Positions 27,409 to 37,043 of a stretch of 64,000 bases of DNA are shown piece by piece. Position 1 is the stretch's first letter, and each line of letters starts with the position of its first letter. A program made the position numbers and the translations under genes. Under the pieces are notes generated by a model, which saw only the letters and a list, made by a program, of their open reading frames with translations, did no database searches and was not told where the DNA came from. The stretch comes from Herbinix hemicellulosilytica (GTDB taxonomy: Bacteria > Bacillota > Clostridia > Lachnospirales > Lachnospiraceae). The DNA is taken from contig NZ_CVTD020000028.1 in NCBI RefSeq assembly GCF_002904165.1, positions 20,676 through 84,675 on the forward strand, written 5' to 3'.

Positions 27409-29886
27409 ATGAATCTTAAAGAAAAGGGTTATCGGATATATCTTTCCTTTTTGCAGACAGTGTTAGCTTTAGCATTTATTTTGTGGGTCAACGATTATTT
27501 TGTGCTCAGGGTGCATTTGATTGCCGCTATTTTATATTGCCTTGTTTTTTCGGCCCTTATATATTTCTTTGACACCAGCAAAAATAATGCCGCAAGATAT
27601 ATTGCTCTAATTAGCTTGGTACCGTCCCTCGGATTGATTTTTTTGGTATGCAGGACAAATCCGTTTTTATGGGTAAAAGGTATAATAGACTGGTGCTTGC
27701 GGTATGACCGTACAGAAGATCTGTATGAATTTATACCTGCGTATACGGTTCTTGCGGCGGCTGCCTGCCTTTTAAGCATACTCTTTTATATATTTATGAA
27801 AAAAACCGTAACCCGGTTGCTTTTGGCAGGGATTATCTTATCCGCTTTTATAGCACTTGGTATTGTTCAAATGAATCTAAATAAGGCTGTTGTGGGAATA
27901 GGCATATTTTATATTTTATGCTGTCTTATGGAAATAAGCGGACTTATCTATGGCAGAAAGGCAGGAAAAGCAGATAAAAAAGAAAGTATTCTTTATCTTA
28001 TACCTGTATGTATTCTTCTTACGGTAATATCTATAAGTCTTCCGTCCAAACCGGAACCCATACAATGGTCGGGCATTAAGAATATTTACTATGCCATAAA
28101 AAACACGATAGACAAGATGATAACGCAGTGGGAGTTTTTTACCGGAAAAGGAGACGGTACATTTTCCATATCTTTAACCGGATATTCGGATGACGGCAGC
28201 CTGGATAATGAAGATTTATACGAAAATAATAAAATTGCGCTGACAGTACAGGGCAGAAAAGGGCTTTCTCCTTTGTATTTAACAGGATCGGTAAGCGATA
28301 CATACACAGGATACAGTTGGGAAAAAAGCGACGACGGATTTCTGCCTGAGGAAAGTGAATATCTGATAGATTATGCCGAATTAATTTTTGGCTTATCAAG
28401 ATTAGATCCTGTAGTGTTGGAAGAAGACAGATTTTTGGAATTAATGACTATAACGGTTTTTTATAAAAACATAAAAACAAAAACTTTTTTCTATCCGTTA
28501 AAAAGCTACCGGTTTAGTTTTGTTAACCCTGTCAAGGGGCTTGAGACCAATAAGGCCGGCATTACCTTTCCCAAAGCCATGGGAGATAAGGCGGCTTATA
28601 TGGTATCTTATTATGAATTGAATCTTGAGGGGCAGAAGTTTCGGGAAATGTTAAGATCTGCCGACTTTTTTACATATGAAAATGATAAAGAAATTAATTA
28701 TGATCAGATTAAGGCTATGGAGAGTAAATTTTATGTCAGGGATAAAGATGACTTTTTCTTAAACAGAGAAGATTTTATTAAGCTGCTAAAAAAACGGGCT
28801 GAAATTATACGCAGAGTATATACGCAGCTGCCCGATAATTTGCCAAAACGGGTAAAAGACCTGGCTATTGAATTGACAAAAAATGAAGTAAATACTTATG
28901 ATAAACTTAAAGCAATCGAAGCTTTTTTGCTTAAGTATACATACAGTTATAAACCGGGGAGTGTTCCCGAAGGATGGGACTTTGTGGACTATTTTCTCTT
29001 TGAAAACAAAAAAGGGTATTGTACTTCATTTGCTACTTCCATGGCTGTACTGGCAAGGTGTGCCGGAATTCCTACCCGCTATGTGGAGGGTTTTCTGGTG
29101 GATTATTCCGACCGGGCAGGTGAGGGCTATTTGGTAAGAAACAGCAACGCCCATGCCTGGGTGGAAGCATATTTCGAAGGAATAGGCTGGATTCCCTTTG
29201 AACCGACACCGGGATTTCATGAGATAAGATACACGGTTTGGCCTGAAAAGACCGGAAAAGCAAACGTCAACAATTATGTGAATAATATACGGATTCCGCA
29301 AGAACCGCCTTCTGTGCAAACTCCGGTGATACCAAAAATTACGGAGGATGAAGAAAAAGCCGGGGATATTCTGATGTGGATTTTGACATCCTGTGCGGTA
29401 ATCTTTATTTTGCTTGGGGCCATAGCCGTCTACTATCTGATATTAAAGGTTAAGTACAAAAAAGAATTTGACAGGGCCGATTACAACAGGAAGATGTATA
29501 TGCTTTTTATACGGATTTTGGTGATGCTTAAATACGAAGGTTTCGGGTTGAGCAGACAGGAAACCGTATTATTGCTGAGCGACAGGATTAAAGACAGGTA
29601 CAGGTATGGTAACATTGTATTTGGTGATGTTGCTGATATTTATATGGCATACCGTTACGGGGAAAAAACGGTATCAAAAGAGGAATTTGATACCGTACAA
29701 ATATTTTATAAAGGATTATCAGAATATCGGCAAGAAAATAACAGCAGACTAAAACAATTTATGGAGGAATTTGCCTTCCTAATAAGAAAAAACAATATAA
29801 ATATATATAATCCTGAATTATTCATGAGGGTAAAAAATCATAGATTTACCCATGGAATTATTACGACAGTTCATTTCCGAGGATAA
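27409..29886 (+). CDS. Membrane transglutaminase-like protein
   Basis: 825 aa. About six N-terminal membrane helices (to residue 230), a large extracytoplasmic region, then a transglutaminase-like core: the Cys is in KKGYCTSFATSMAVLARCAGIPTRYVEG, the His in RNSNAHAWVEAYF and the Asp-type position in GWIPFEPTPG. A further membrane helix lies near 660-685, with a DUF4129-like cytoplasmic tail. The ATG at 27409 follows AGGAGAG; a longer frame to 27322 would overlap the DUF58 gene. An IS1380-type element lies directly behind, and the last dozen residues (TTVHFRG) may be altered by that insertion, but I cannot show it. Confidence 0.92.
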   Translation: MNLKEKGYRIYLSFLQTVLALAFILWVNDYFVLRVHLIAAILYCLVFSALIYFFDTSKNNAARYIALISLVPSLGLIFLVCRTNPFLWVKGIIDWCLRYDRTEDLYEFIPAYTVLAAAACLLSILFYIFMKKTVTRLLLAGIILSAFIALGIVQMNLNKAVVGIGIFYILCCLMEISGLIYGRKAGKADKKESILYLIPVCILLTVISISLPSKPEPIQWSGIKNIYYAIKNTIDKMITQWEFFTGKGDGTFSISLTGYSDDGSLDNEDLYENNKIALTVQGRKGLSPLYLTGSVSDTYTGYSWEKSDDGFLPEESEYLIDYAELIFGLSRLDPVVLEEDRFLELMTITVFYKNIKTKTFFYPLKSYRFSFVNPVKGLETNKAGITFPKAMGDKAAYMVSYYELNLEGQKFREMLRSADFFTYENDKEINYDQIKAMESKFYVRDKDDFFLNREDFIKLLKKRAEIIRRVYTQLPDNLPKRVKDLAIELTKNEVNTYDKLKAIEAFLLKYTYSYKPGSVPEGWDFVDYFLFENKKGYCTSFATSMAVLARCAGIPTRYVEGFLVDYSDRAGEGYLVRNSNAHAWVEAYFEGIGWIPFEPTPGFHEIRYTVWPEKTGKANVNNYVNNIRIPQEPPSVQTPVIPKITEDEEKAGDILMWILTSCAVIFILLGAIAVYYLILKVKYKKEFDRADYNRKMYMLFIRILVMLKYEGFGLSRQETVLLLSDRIKDRYRYGNIVFGDVADIYMAYRYGEKTVSKEEFDTVQIFYKGLSEYRQENNSRLKQFMEEFAFLIRKNNINIYNPELFMRVKNHRFTHGIITTVHFRG

Positions 29887-29899
29887 ATTTTTATGAAAG

Positions 29900-31400
29900 T
29901 TATTCACAAAAGGGTATAATATCCCCTTGGTTTATCCACATTTTAAATTTCTTGAACTGTCAAGGTACATTTTATATATCATTCAAGCTTTGGCAGAAGC
30001 CGTATGTTTTTCAATGTCTCATAAAACTCATTTTTATAAGGACAGCTACTGCATAGCTTGAATGTTATATACCTCGCTGAATGCACTATTTTGGCGGCAA
30101 CCTTCAACAACTTCAGGCGAATGGTATCAACTTGCAGCTTTCTCATTCTTGCCGGAAGTACCAAACGCCTAAACCAGTTAAATATATTATATGCCAATAC
30201 GGATATCTGCAGCCGGTTTTCATTTATCACCATACTGTAGCTTGGCATGGTGTCCATATCAAATCCTCTTTTGGATTCTTTTATGAAGTTCTCCATCTTG
30301 CCACGGTTACAGTAAAAATGAATGATATCCTCAGCTTTCATATACATATTGGTTACAATAAAGGTATGCATATATACAAGCTGGCCTGCCGGTTTTTCTG
30401 CCTTTACAACAACTCTTCTCGGATAGGACCAGCTGGATGCTGCATAATGGATTTCACCATATACTACTGCATAGTCAACTTTATTATTAGCAGTAAGTTC
30501 GTCAAGCTCCTTATCCAGATATGCAGCCATCTCCTTTAAGATGGCATTTTCCTTCAGCCTGATTGCATAGGATGTACCGTTGCTTTCCAACTGTTCAAAC
30601 AGCTCAGGTTTTGCAAATCCGCTGTCAGCACGAAGAAAAAGCTTTACATCAGGATAATCCTCCTGATATTCGGTAAGTAAAGGCTGAAGAAATTCGCAGC
30701 AATCCGTAGAGGAATATACATTTCCCGGCCTTAAGGCAGCTTTTAGCAGGTCGCCGGTAAGCCCGTCATAACACATTAGTGCATGGTAACCATAATTGGA
30801 ATAATGATAATTATATCCACTGCCTTCCTGTTTACCGAAGGTATCAAAAAGAGTGGAATCAATATCCAACAAAACCATCTCAGGCCTTTTGATGGAATAA
30901 ATCCTTTGTCTAAGAAGGTAAAGTATCCAGTCAAGCTGCATCAAAGTAACATCATCCATGCGGTTAAAGAACCGGGACATGGTAGGCTGGGAGGCCAATG
31001 CTTGTTTGCCAAGTATATTTGTAAAAACCGGGTCATCAGTCAGCTCATCCGAGTCATCATCAGAAAAGTAACCGGATATCTGCTGGTAAATTTTTTGCAA
31101 CAGGTTATCAGCATCCGTATGGATACGAATTGTTTTGTCCTTGGTCTGAAAATGTTGCTTAACAAGCGGCTTAAGACCAATTTTGTGAATGAATTCATTA
31201 AGTAACAGCAAACCTGCATCGGAAGATAAATCGCCGCCGTGAAAATTTATTTTAAATTTACTATTGCTTTCTAAGTGAAGTGCATTTAAACTAGACATAA
31301 GGGTTTCTCCTTTGCTGATTTGTATGTTTGGTAAACTTCATTTTAGCAAAGCTGAGACCCTTTTTCTATAGTTCAGTTTCACTTTTTAAGTGAAAGCAAT
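29900..31400 (-). mobile_element. IS1380-family insertion sequence (approximate limits)
   Basis: Region holding one transposase gene between the transglutaminase gene and spoIID. I could not fix the ends: AAAAGGGT near 29911-29918 and its complement ACCCTTTTT near 31367-31375 give an 8-bp inverted match, too short to prove the termini. No convincing target duplication was found. Confidence 0.7.
29979..31298 (-). CDS. IS1380-family transposase
   Basis: 439-aa DDE transposase. Begins with the family signature FHGGDLSSDAGLLLLNEF. Catalytic residues are visible: D in LLDIDSTLFDTFG, D in LFLRADSGFAKPEL and E in ENFIKESKRGFDMD. Full length with an AGGAGA site before the ATG, so it looks intact and potentially active. 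It lies opposite to the transglutaminase gene and behind spoIID. Confidence 0.95.
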   Translation of the reverse strand: MSSLNALHLESNSKFKINFHGGDLSSDAGLLLLNEFIHKIGLKPLVKQHFQTKDKTIRIHTDADNLLQKIYQQISGYFSDDDSDELTDDPVFTNILGKQALASQPTMSRFFNRMDDVTLMQLDWILYLLRQRIYSIKRPEMVLLDIDSTLFDTFGKQEGSGYNYHYSNYGYHALMCYDGLTGDLLKAALRPGNVYSSTDCCEFLQPLLTEYQEDYPDVKLFLRADSGFAKPELFEQLESNGTSYAIRLKENAILKEMAAYLDKELDELTANNKVDYAVVYGEIHYAASSWSYPRRVVVKAEKPAGQLVYMHTFIVTNMYMKAEDIIHFYCNRGKMENFIKESKRGFDMDTMPSYSMVINENRLQISVLAYNIFNWFRRLVLPARMRKLQVDTIRLKLLKVAAKIVHSARYITFKLCSSCPYKNEFYETLKNIRLLPKLE

Positions 31401-31485
31401 AAGAAGATAAAAACATAGTAATTATGCAGTGCCAGGCACTGTTGTATATGTTACGATGAATAATTCAGGATAATTACTAATTAAG

Positions 31486-32442
31486 TTATTTAATATTTAT
31501 AATTTTAACACCGGTATAATAATGGGTCAAAATGTCATCGTATGTATATCCTTCCTGAGCCATTGCATTGGCCCCGTATTGGCTTAATCCGACCCCGTGA
31601 CCTACACCGGTACATATAATTCTTGCCATTCCGTCATAATTTTCTATATAGAAATTATTGGAATTAAGGCCTAAAACCTTGGCAAACTCTTCTCCGGATA
31701 CAGTCAAAGAGCCAAGGTTCATTTTTGTAACATAGCCTGTACTGTCTCTTTCCGCTACGGTAACATCCTGAAAAAATGTTTTTTCATCTATATCCGCCTT
31801 AGGATATTTTTGTGTTAAAATACCGACGAGAACGGCGGGTTCATATTCCGTAATTCTTAAATAATTGACGGAAGTTACGTCGTGCTTACTTGATACGCTG
31901 ACAAGGTAAGGAATATCTACACCCCAGGCTTCTTTGGCACTCCTGGTATAACCTGTCCCCGTACCGAAAAAGACAGGCAGAACCAAATCGTCTTCATAGA
32001 CCATAATTTCATCCTTAGTAGCGTAAATCGCGTTTTCCAGCTTGGAAAAATAATTTATATAATTGTCATTGCCCCAATAACGTTCCATTTCGTCCGGATC
32101 GATATAGGATAAGCCAAGTTCAGAGGTGCTAAATTCTTTTTTATACGGATTTTCCTGAGACAGCAGGGATATATTATAAAGGGCATAGGTTCTGGATATG
32201 ACAGCTTGAGCCTTTAGTGCCTCTATATGGTAAGCGGCAGGCATATTTGCGGCAACAACACCTATCAGATACCGGTCAAAATCCAATATCTGCTTATTGC
32301 CGTTTTGCTCATAATATATTTTATAATCCATGGTTTCTATAGAAGGGAAGTTGTCTTTGTCTGATATAATTAGGGTAAGGATAAAAGGAAGCAGCAATAC
32401 GAAGGTACTTACGGTCAGAAGTTTTACTATCAGCTTCTTCAT
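31486..32442 (-). CDS. spoIID: Stage II sporulation protein D
   Basis: 318 aa. One N-terminal membrane anchor (LLTVSTFVLLLPFILTLII) and a SpoIID domain starting DRYLIGVVAANMPAAYHIEALKAQAVISRTYAL, with the catalytic Glu position after the first helix reading as N/M rather than E in VVAANMPA. It ends GHGVGLSQYGANAMAQEGYTYDDILTHYY. SpoIID is the lytic transglycosylase needed for engulfment, working with SpoIIM and SpoIIP. In B. subtilis the family has VxGEMP/VVxxEMP at this place, so the NMP here deserves checking; it may be a SpoIID paralog such as LytB. Confidence 0.9.
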   Translation of the reverse strand: MKKLIVKLLTVSTFVLLLPFILTLIISDKDNFPSIETMDYKIYYEQNGNKQILDFDRYLIGVVAANMPAAYHIEALKAQAVISRTYALYNISLLSQENPYKKEFSTSELGLSYIDPDEMERYWGNDNYINYFSKLENAIYATKDEIMVYEDDLVLPVFFGTGTGYTRSAKEAWGVDIPYLVSVSSKHDVTSVNYLRITEYEPAVLVGILTQKYPKADIDEKTFFQDVTVAERDSTGYVTKMNLGSLTVSGEEFAKVLGLNSNNFYIENYDGMARIICTGVGHGVGLSQYGANAMAQEGYTYDDILTHYYTGVKIINIK

Positions 32443-32600
32443 TATTGTTACTCCTTAATATTGATATTGATACATTATATTTGAAAAAAGACTGTTTATG
32501 TATACAACAGAGGGGTTGTTTATAGTTATTTAAAAATTGAAATAAAAGTTTATTTAACGATATTAATATTCAGGGATAAGATTTAATTAACAGGAGGATT

Positions 32601-33005
32601 ATGATCGGCATGAAAGATAAATTAAGAAGGTTTATGATGGGCCGTTACGGAATAGATGATTTGGGCAGGTTTTTACTGGGGATGGCGCTGATTATATTAT
32701 TAATGTCCAGATTTTTCTTAAGAACCGCTTTGTATGCTGTTTCTTTATCTGTTCTTATAATTGTATATTACAGAATATTTTCTAAGAACATAAACAGCCG
32801 GTACAGGGAAAACCAGGCCTTTCTAAATTATAAAAATAAATTGATCAATTTTATCCGCAAGCAAAAGTATATATTTAAACAAAGACGGATATACCGTATA
32901 TATAAATGTCCCGGATGCGGGCAGAAAATACGGATACCAAAAGGAAAGGGCAGGGTTCAGATTACCTGTCCGAAATGTAAAACGGACTTTATCAGAAAGT
33001 CTTAG
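32601..33005 (+). CDS. Small membrane protein with C-terminal zinc ribbon
   Basis: 134 aa. The N-terminus has KLRRFMMGRYGIDDLGRFLL, then two adjacent hydrophobic segments (about 28-57), a basic stretch, and a zinc ribbon CPGCGQKIRIPKGKG...ITCPKC. Such proteins are common in Clostridia but uncharacterised. AGGAGG at 32592-32597 suits either ATG 32601 (tight) or ATG 32610; I list the longer form. Confidence 0.75.
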   Translation: MIGMKDKLRRFMMGRYGIDDLGRFLLGMALIILLMSRFFLRTALYAVSLSVLIIVYYRIFSKNINSRYRENQAFLNYKNKLINFIRKQKYIFKQRRIYRIYKCPGCGQKIRIPKGKGRVQITCPKCKTDFIRKS

Positions 33006-33040
33006 TAATTACCATAACATAACCGGTTAGTAAGAGGTAT

Positions 33041-33071
33041 AAAAAAGTGCCGCTTTTAAAACTTGCGGCAC
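33041..33071 (-). terminator. Terminator of the nicotinamidase-like gene
   Basis: Read on the minus strand, GTGCCGC (33071-33065) pairs with GCGGCAC (33053-33047) and is followed by TTTTTT (33046-33041). The 7-bp GC-rich stem has an 11-nt loop. The plus-strand side has no T-run. Confidence 0.85.
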
Positions 33072-33079
33072 ATCCTTGT

Positions 33080-33601
33080 TTATTCATTTATTATCTGTAT
33101 CTGACACATTTTCATGGCTTCCAGGGCGTTTTTATGGCTTTGAGGAGTAACACCTGCGCAGCAGGAAGCATCAACGGTTATAACGGCTTCCGGAAGGAAG
33201 GCTTTAAGCATTAAGGCATTGGATATAACGCATATATCGGTACACAGGCCGATTATCTCAAACTCGGCATCTTTATAATTTTCAGACAAATAGGACATTA
33301 AGGATAGGGAGCCGAAAGTACCCTTATCAAAAATTAAAGAATCGCTTGTATCCAGTTGGGGTGAAATTGCCCATCCGTCTGTTCCCTTTATGCAATGTTT
33401 TACCGGAAGATTTTTCCCTTCCTGGGACTGAAGATAATCTTTATCATGGGTATCTCTTGTAAATATTACCGTATGGCCCGCTTTCTTATATTCCTCAATC
33501 TTTCTTTTTACATTAGGCACAATGGCTACGGCCTCTTTAGTCCCCAGCGCTCCGTCTATAAAATCATTTTGCATGTCTATTACAATCAATACTTTTTTCA
33601 T
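33080..33601 (-). CDS. Cysteine hydrolase of the isochorismatase/nicotinamidase family
   Basis: 173 aa. Catalytic triad residues are in context: Asp in LIVIDMQNDF, Lys in IFDKGTFGS and Cys in IIGLCTDICVISNALML. The TDICV pattern (CT-D-x-C) is typical of PncA-like nicotinamidases, which convert nicotinamide to nicotinate for NAD recycling, but related enzymes act on other amides. Metal-binding residues (D-x-H in RDTHDKDY) are present, strengthening the nicotinamidase call. Confidence 0.88.
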   Translation of the reverse strand: MKKVLIVIDMQNDFIDGALGTKEAVAIVPNVKRKIEEYKKAGHTVIFTRDTHDKDYLQSQEGKNLPVKHCIKGTDGWAISPQLDTSDSLIFDKGTFGSLSLMSYLSENYKDAEFEIIGLCTDICVISNALMLKAFLPEAVITVDASCCAGVTPQSHKNALEAMKMCQIQIINE

Positions 33602-33932
33602 CTATACAGCCTCCCTTTTTAAATTTACCGGATTTTTGTTAAGTTGATAATATGGCTAAAACCATATGATGTCAAGTTTAAAAAGAGATGACGGTCGGAG
33701 CCTCTGTCTTTGAAACCGTTTTTCTTTTTTGTTGGGATTATATTTACAAATTAATATATCTGCTAAGTTCTATTTTAATGAAGAAAATAAGATGCAGAAT
33801 AAAAACTTAAAGTTTTTGCTCAAGAGTTTTTCAGTTTTTAAATTGCAATAAAAGAAGTTCAGCATATTTGGCATAGCCGTGTATTATTGAATCAAAAAAC
33901 TTAAATGATTTACAAATATTATTATATTAATA

Positions 33933-33962
33933 TTGACAAGAGCTTAATTATATTGATATAAT
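33933..33962 (+). promoter_or_regulatory. Promoter of the T-box trpBA transcript
   Basis: TTGACA (33933-33938), 18-bp spacer, TATAAT (33957-33962): both boxes match the vegetative consensus exactly and lie about 45 bp before the T-box stem I. The 300 bases before it (from 33620) show no gene or repeat. Confidence 0.85.
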
Positions 33963-34007
33963 TCCCTTAATTATACAGATAATATTTGTAAATTTATATA
34001 TGTAAAA

Positions 34008-34278
34008 CCGATGAGCAAGAGTAGTAAAAATTGCTGAATGTTTTCAGAGAGCCGCCGGCGGTGGGAAAGCGGTAACAGGAGCAATTTTGAATGGACTTGT
34101 GAGGGAAGCCCGAAATCATGGGAGAGTAGGCGCTTACGGGGATCCTGCCCGTTATCAGAAGGATGCATATGATTGTATGCATAAGACGAGGTGGCCGTTT
34201 TTATTCGGCAATTAGGGTGGTACCGCAGAAGCTTAAGCTTTTGTCCCTGCGTTTTGCAGAGACAAAGGCTTTTTTTAT
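34008..34278 (+). promoter_or_regulatory. T-box riboswitch (tryptophan) with terminator
   Basis: Full T-box leader. Stem I region starts near 34010 (GATGAGCAAGAG). A candidate specifier TGG followed by A lies in TTTGAATGGACTTG near 34090, fitting tRNA-Trp and the trpBA genes downstream. The invariant T-box AGGGTGGTACCGC is at 34214-34226. The terminator stem (about 34236-34277) is closed by GACAAAGGCTTTTTTT. Uncharged tRNA-Trp should stabilise the antiterminator and switch trpBA on. The specifier assignment depends on folding I did by eye. Confidence 0.92.
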
Positions 34279-34487
34279 TAACATTTTTTGATTTTCCGGA
34301 TTATTGTATCAAAGGTTTATAAATTATAAATAAAGATGACAAATTTACTTTTTATAATATGCAGTTTAAGCAGCAACAAATTGTAAGTATTTATATTTAT
34401 TTTATATATGATTTTCAGTTATAACTATTCGGTAATATTAAGAATTTTAATATTGTAGCCATAAATATTAAAACGGGGAGTGATATT

Positions 34488-35672
34488 ATGTCAAATGGGA
34501 GATTTGGTATTTACGGCGGCAGGTATATACCGGAGACCCTGATGAATGCAGTTATTGAGCTTGAAGCCGCTTATAATCATTATAAGAATGATGAAGAGTT
34601 TAACAGGGAATTACAGGAATTATTGATAAATTATGCGGGCAGGCCGTCCCGTCTGTATTATGCCAAAAATATGACCGAAGATTTAAAAGGAGCTAAAATA
34701 TACTTAAAAAGGGAAGATTTAAACCATACAGGTTCTCATAAAATCAATAACGTCCTGGGGCAGGTGCTATTGGCAAAAAAAATGGGAAAAACCAGGGTGA
34801 TAGCAGAGACCGGTGCCGGCCAGCACGGAGTGGCTACGGCAACTGCAGCGGCACTTTTAGGACTTGAATGTGAAATATTTATGGGAAAAGAGGATACAGA
34901 GCGTCAGGCCTTAAACGTATTCAGAATGAGGCTGTTAGGAGCCAAAGTCCATGCGGTTACAACGGGAACACAGACATTAAAGGATGCCGTAAACGAAGCT
35001 TTACGGGAATGGACATCCAGGGTAGAAGATACCCACTATGTTATCGGTTCGGTTATGGGGCCGCATCCTTTCCCCGAAATTGTAAGGGATTTTCAAAGTA
35101 TTATAGGAAAAGAAGTTAAAGAACAGATACTTAAGGCGGAGGGAAAACTGCCGGATGTGATAATAGCCTGCGTAGGCGGAGGCAGCAATGCTATGGGTAT
35201 TTTCTATGACTTTATAGATAATCCCGAAGTCAAATTAATAGGCTGTGAGGCAGCAGGGGAAGGACTTGATACCGACCGGCATGCGGCAACCATGGCTAAG
35301 GGTAAAATCGGGATATTTCACGGCATGAAATCTTATTTTTGTCAGGATGAATATGGCCAGATAGCGCCGGTTTACTCCATATCGGCAGGGCTGGATTATC
35401 CTGGTATAGGTCCGGAACATGCTTATCTTAAAGATATAGAAAGAGCGCAGTATGTTGCAATAACCGACCGGGAGGCGGTAGAAGCATTTGAATATCTTTC
35501 AATAACCGAAGGAATAATTCCTGCCATTGAAAGTGCCCATGCGGTGGCATATGCTATGAAATTGGCTCCAAAAATGAAAAAGGACGAAATTATAGTTGTA
35601 AACTTGTCGGGCAGAGGAGATAAGGATGTGGCTGCGATAGCCCGCTATAAGGGGGAGAATATATATGAATAG
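34488..35672 (+). CDS. trpB: Tryptophan synthase beta chain
   Basis: 394 aa. Condenses indole with serine using PLP. The PLP lysine is Lys85 in [22 protein letters not shown], the phosphate-binding GGGSNAMG and the C-terminal SGRGDKD are conserved. The N-terminal [14 protein letters not shown] shows the ordinary TrpB1 type that pairs with TrpA. It overlaps trpA by 8 bp and sits under the Trp T-box. Confidence 0.98.
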   Translation: MSNGRFGIYGGRYIPETLMNAVIELEAAYNHYKNDEEFNRELQELLINYAGRPSRLYYAKNMTEDLKGAKIYLKREDLNHTGSHKINNVLGQVLLAKKMGKTRVIAETGAGQHGVATATAAALLGLECEIFMGKEDTERQALNVFRMRLLGAKVHAVTTGTQTLKDAVNEALREWTSRVEDTHYVIGSVMGPHPFPEIVRDFQSIIGKEVKEQILKAEGKLPDVIIACVGGGSNAMGIFYDFIDNPEVKLIGCEAAGEGLDTDRHAATMAKGKIGIFHGMKSYFCQDEYGQIAPVYSISAGLDYPGIGPEHAYLKDIERAQYVAITDREAVEAFEYLSITEGIIPAIESAHAVAYAMKLAPKMKKDEIIVVNLSGRGDKDVAAIARYKGENIYE

Positions 35673-36435
35673 GATTAACAGGGTATTTTCAAACGGAAAG
35701 GCATTTATTCCTTTTATTACGGCAGGGGATCCAAATTTGGAAATTACCAAGCAACTCGTATATGAACTGGCCAATTTGGGAGTTGATATGATTGAACTGG
35801 GGATTCCCTTTTCCGATCCGGTTGCGGAAGGACCTGTAATACAGGCTGCGGATAATCGTGCTCTTTTGGCAGGGACTACTACAGACCAAATTTTTGATAT
35901 GGTAAAAGAAATAAGAAAGGCCTGTGATGTACCTTTGGCATTTATGACTTATATTAATCCGGTATTTTCTTACGGCACGGAACACTTCATAAAAAACAGC
36001 AAAGAAGCCGGAATAGATGCGCTTATCATACCTGATTTGCCTTTTGAAGAACGGGAGGAAGCAAAACCCTACTGCAACAAATATGAAATTGCCTTTATTT
36101 CAATGATTGCGCCTACGTCAGGGGAAAGAATAAAAAATATAGCCGGTCAGGCGGAGGGCTTTATATACTGCGTTTCGTCTTTGGGAGTAACCGGCATCAG
36201 GGATAAAATCGGTATGGATGCGGCAGATATGATTAAAAGTGCAAAAGCCGTTAAAGATATTCCCTGTGCCGTAGGTTTCGGAATATCGACACCGGAACAG
36301 GCAAGGGCTATGGCGGAAATATCAGACGGGATCATAGTAGGAAGCGCCATAGTCAAGATTATTGAACGATACGGCAAAGATTGTATAAAACCGGTATCAG
36401 AATATGTAAAAACTATGCTTCAGGCTATTAAATAA
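35665..36435 (+). CDS. trpA: Tryptophan synthase alpha chain
   Basis: 256 aa TIM barrel cleaving indole-3-glycerol phosphate. The catalytic Glu and Asp lie in [33 protein letters not shown] and [10 protein letters not shown] are typical. It overlaps trpB by 8 bp, so coupled. The rest of the trp operon (trpEGCDF) is not here, so indoleglycerol phosphate must come from genes elsewhere or only indole salvage occurs. Confidence 0.98.
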   Translation: MNRINRVFSNGKAFIPFITAGDPNLEITKQLVYELANLGVDMIELGIPFSDPVAEGPVIQAADNRALLAGTTTDQIFDMVKEIRKACDVPLAFMTYINPVFSYGTEHFIKNSKEAGIDALIIPDLPFEEREEAKPYCNKYEIAFISMIAPTSGERIKNIAGQAEGFIYCVSSLGVTGIRDKIGMDAADMIKSAKAVKDIPCAVGFGISTPEQARAMAEISDGIIVGSAIVKIIERYGKDCIKPVSEYVKTMLQAIK

Positions 36436-36529
36436 GTTGCGCTTTTACAGGCAGATGGTAGTAGTTATAAAACGCAGCAGAATATACATACGGAGAAAAT
36501 CAGAGACTAATCTTTGATTGAATATAAGT

Positions 36530-36637
36530 TGTACGAATATAAGCAAAATACACGGTTAAAAAGTGTAATGTTAAAAAGGGGAGTTTTCTTAAGTTCGTAC
36601 GAACTGTGTATTTTGATATATTCGTACACTTTTTTTG
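36530..36637 (+). terminator. Complex hairpin with TTCGTAC repeats behind trpA
   Basis: TGTACGAATATA-ag-CAAAATACAC (36530-36553) pairs with GTGTATTTTG-a-TATATTCGTACA (36606-36628), about 22 pairs with a small bulge, followed by CTTTTTTTTG. The loop contains the perfect 14-bp palindrome AGTTCGTACGAACT (36592-36605), directly against the second arm. It probably terminates the trpBA transcript, but the threefold GTACGAA/TTCGTAC motif also resembles an operator cluster. Confidence 0.75.
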
Positions 36638-36844
36638 TCTGTCAGCCGGGATATTTTATGTCTGCTAAAAACAGCCAAATTATATAATAATCTTAAACAA
36701 AAACACTGCAGTTAATCAGATATATACAATCATAATACCAAGTATACATATATGTATGGTTTGAATATTATATATAAAAATAAAAGTAAACGAAGCTAAA
36801 TTTTATACAAATGCAATAAATTTACATAACATAGCAAATACTGG

Positions 36845-36873
36845 TTGACTTTTGCATGAATAAAACATATAAT
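36845..36873 (+). promoter_or_regulatory. Promoter of the nitrogenase-like sulfur operon leader
   Basis: TTGACT (36845-36850), exact 17-bp spacer, TATAAT (36868-36873). Transcription should start near 36880, about 40 bases before the Met/Cys-rich leader peptide. The stretch 36638-36844 before it is AT-rich, without other features that I can see. Confidence 0.85.
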
Positions 36874-36920
36874 GTTTATATGTTTAGTATGAATTATTAA
36901 ACCGGAAAGGAACAGAAAGC

Positions 36921-37043
36921 ATGAATAAAGATTTTATCCTATTTAGCAATAATAATTCTTTTGATATGGATATGCGAATGATGTGCATGCAGGGCATGTG
37001 CATGCTTTGTTGCGCCCTAAAAGAATATCCGGATATCGGCTGA
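36921..37043 (+). CDS. Met/Cys-rich leader peptide (putative attenuator ORF)
   Basis: 40-codon frame with a good ribosome binding site (GGAAAGG, 36904-36910, 10 bp before the ATG). Seven of the thirteen codons 16-28 are Met (16, 18, 20, 21, 23, 26, 28), with Cys at 22, 27, 30 and 31; the core reads MDMRMMCMQGMCMLCC. The frame ends 28 bases before a strong terminator. This is the layout of an amino-acid attenuation leader, with Met and Cys as the regulatory amino acids, matching the sulfur-amino-acid genes behind it. It could instead be a metal-binding small protein. No homolog known to me. Confidence 0.8.
   Translation: MNKDFILFSNNNSFDMDMRMMCMQGMCMLCCALKEYPDIG

Noticed and set aside
31377..31441. 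Short hairpins behind the IS1380 transposase promoter side (TTTCACTT/AAGTGAAA and CAGTGCC/GGCACTG) as IS ends
   Set aside because: No matching copy at the other side of the transposase gene, so they cannot be assigned as terminal repeats.
36921..37043. The Met/Cys-rich peptide as a RiPP precursor processed by the C39-like peptidase
   Set aside because: No double-Gly leader site, no modification enzyme or exporter nearby, and the peptide overlaps an antiterminator strand, which fits attenuation better. Not fully excluded.
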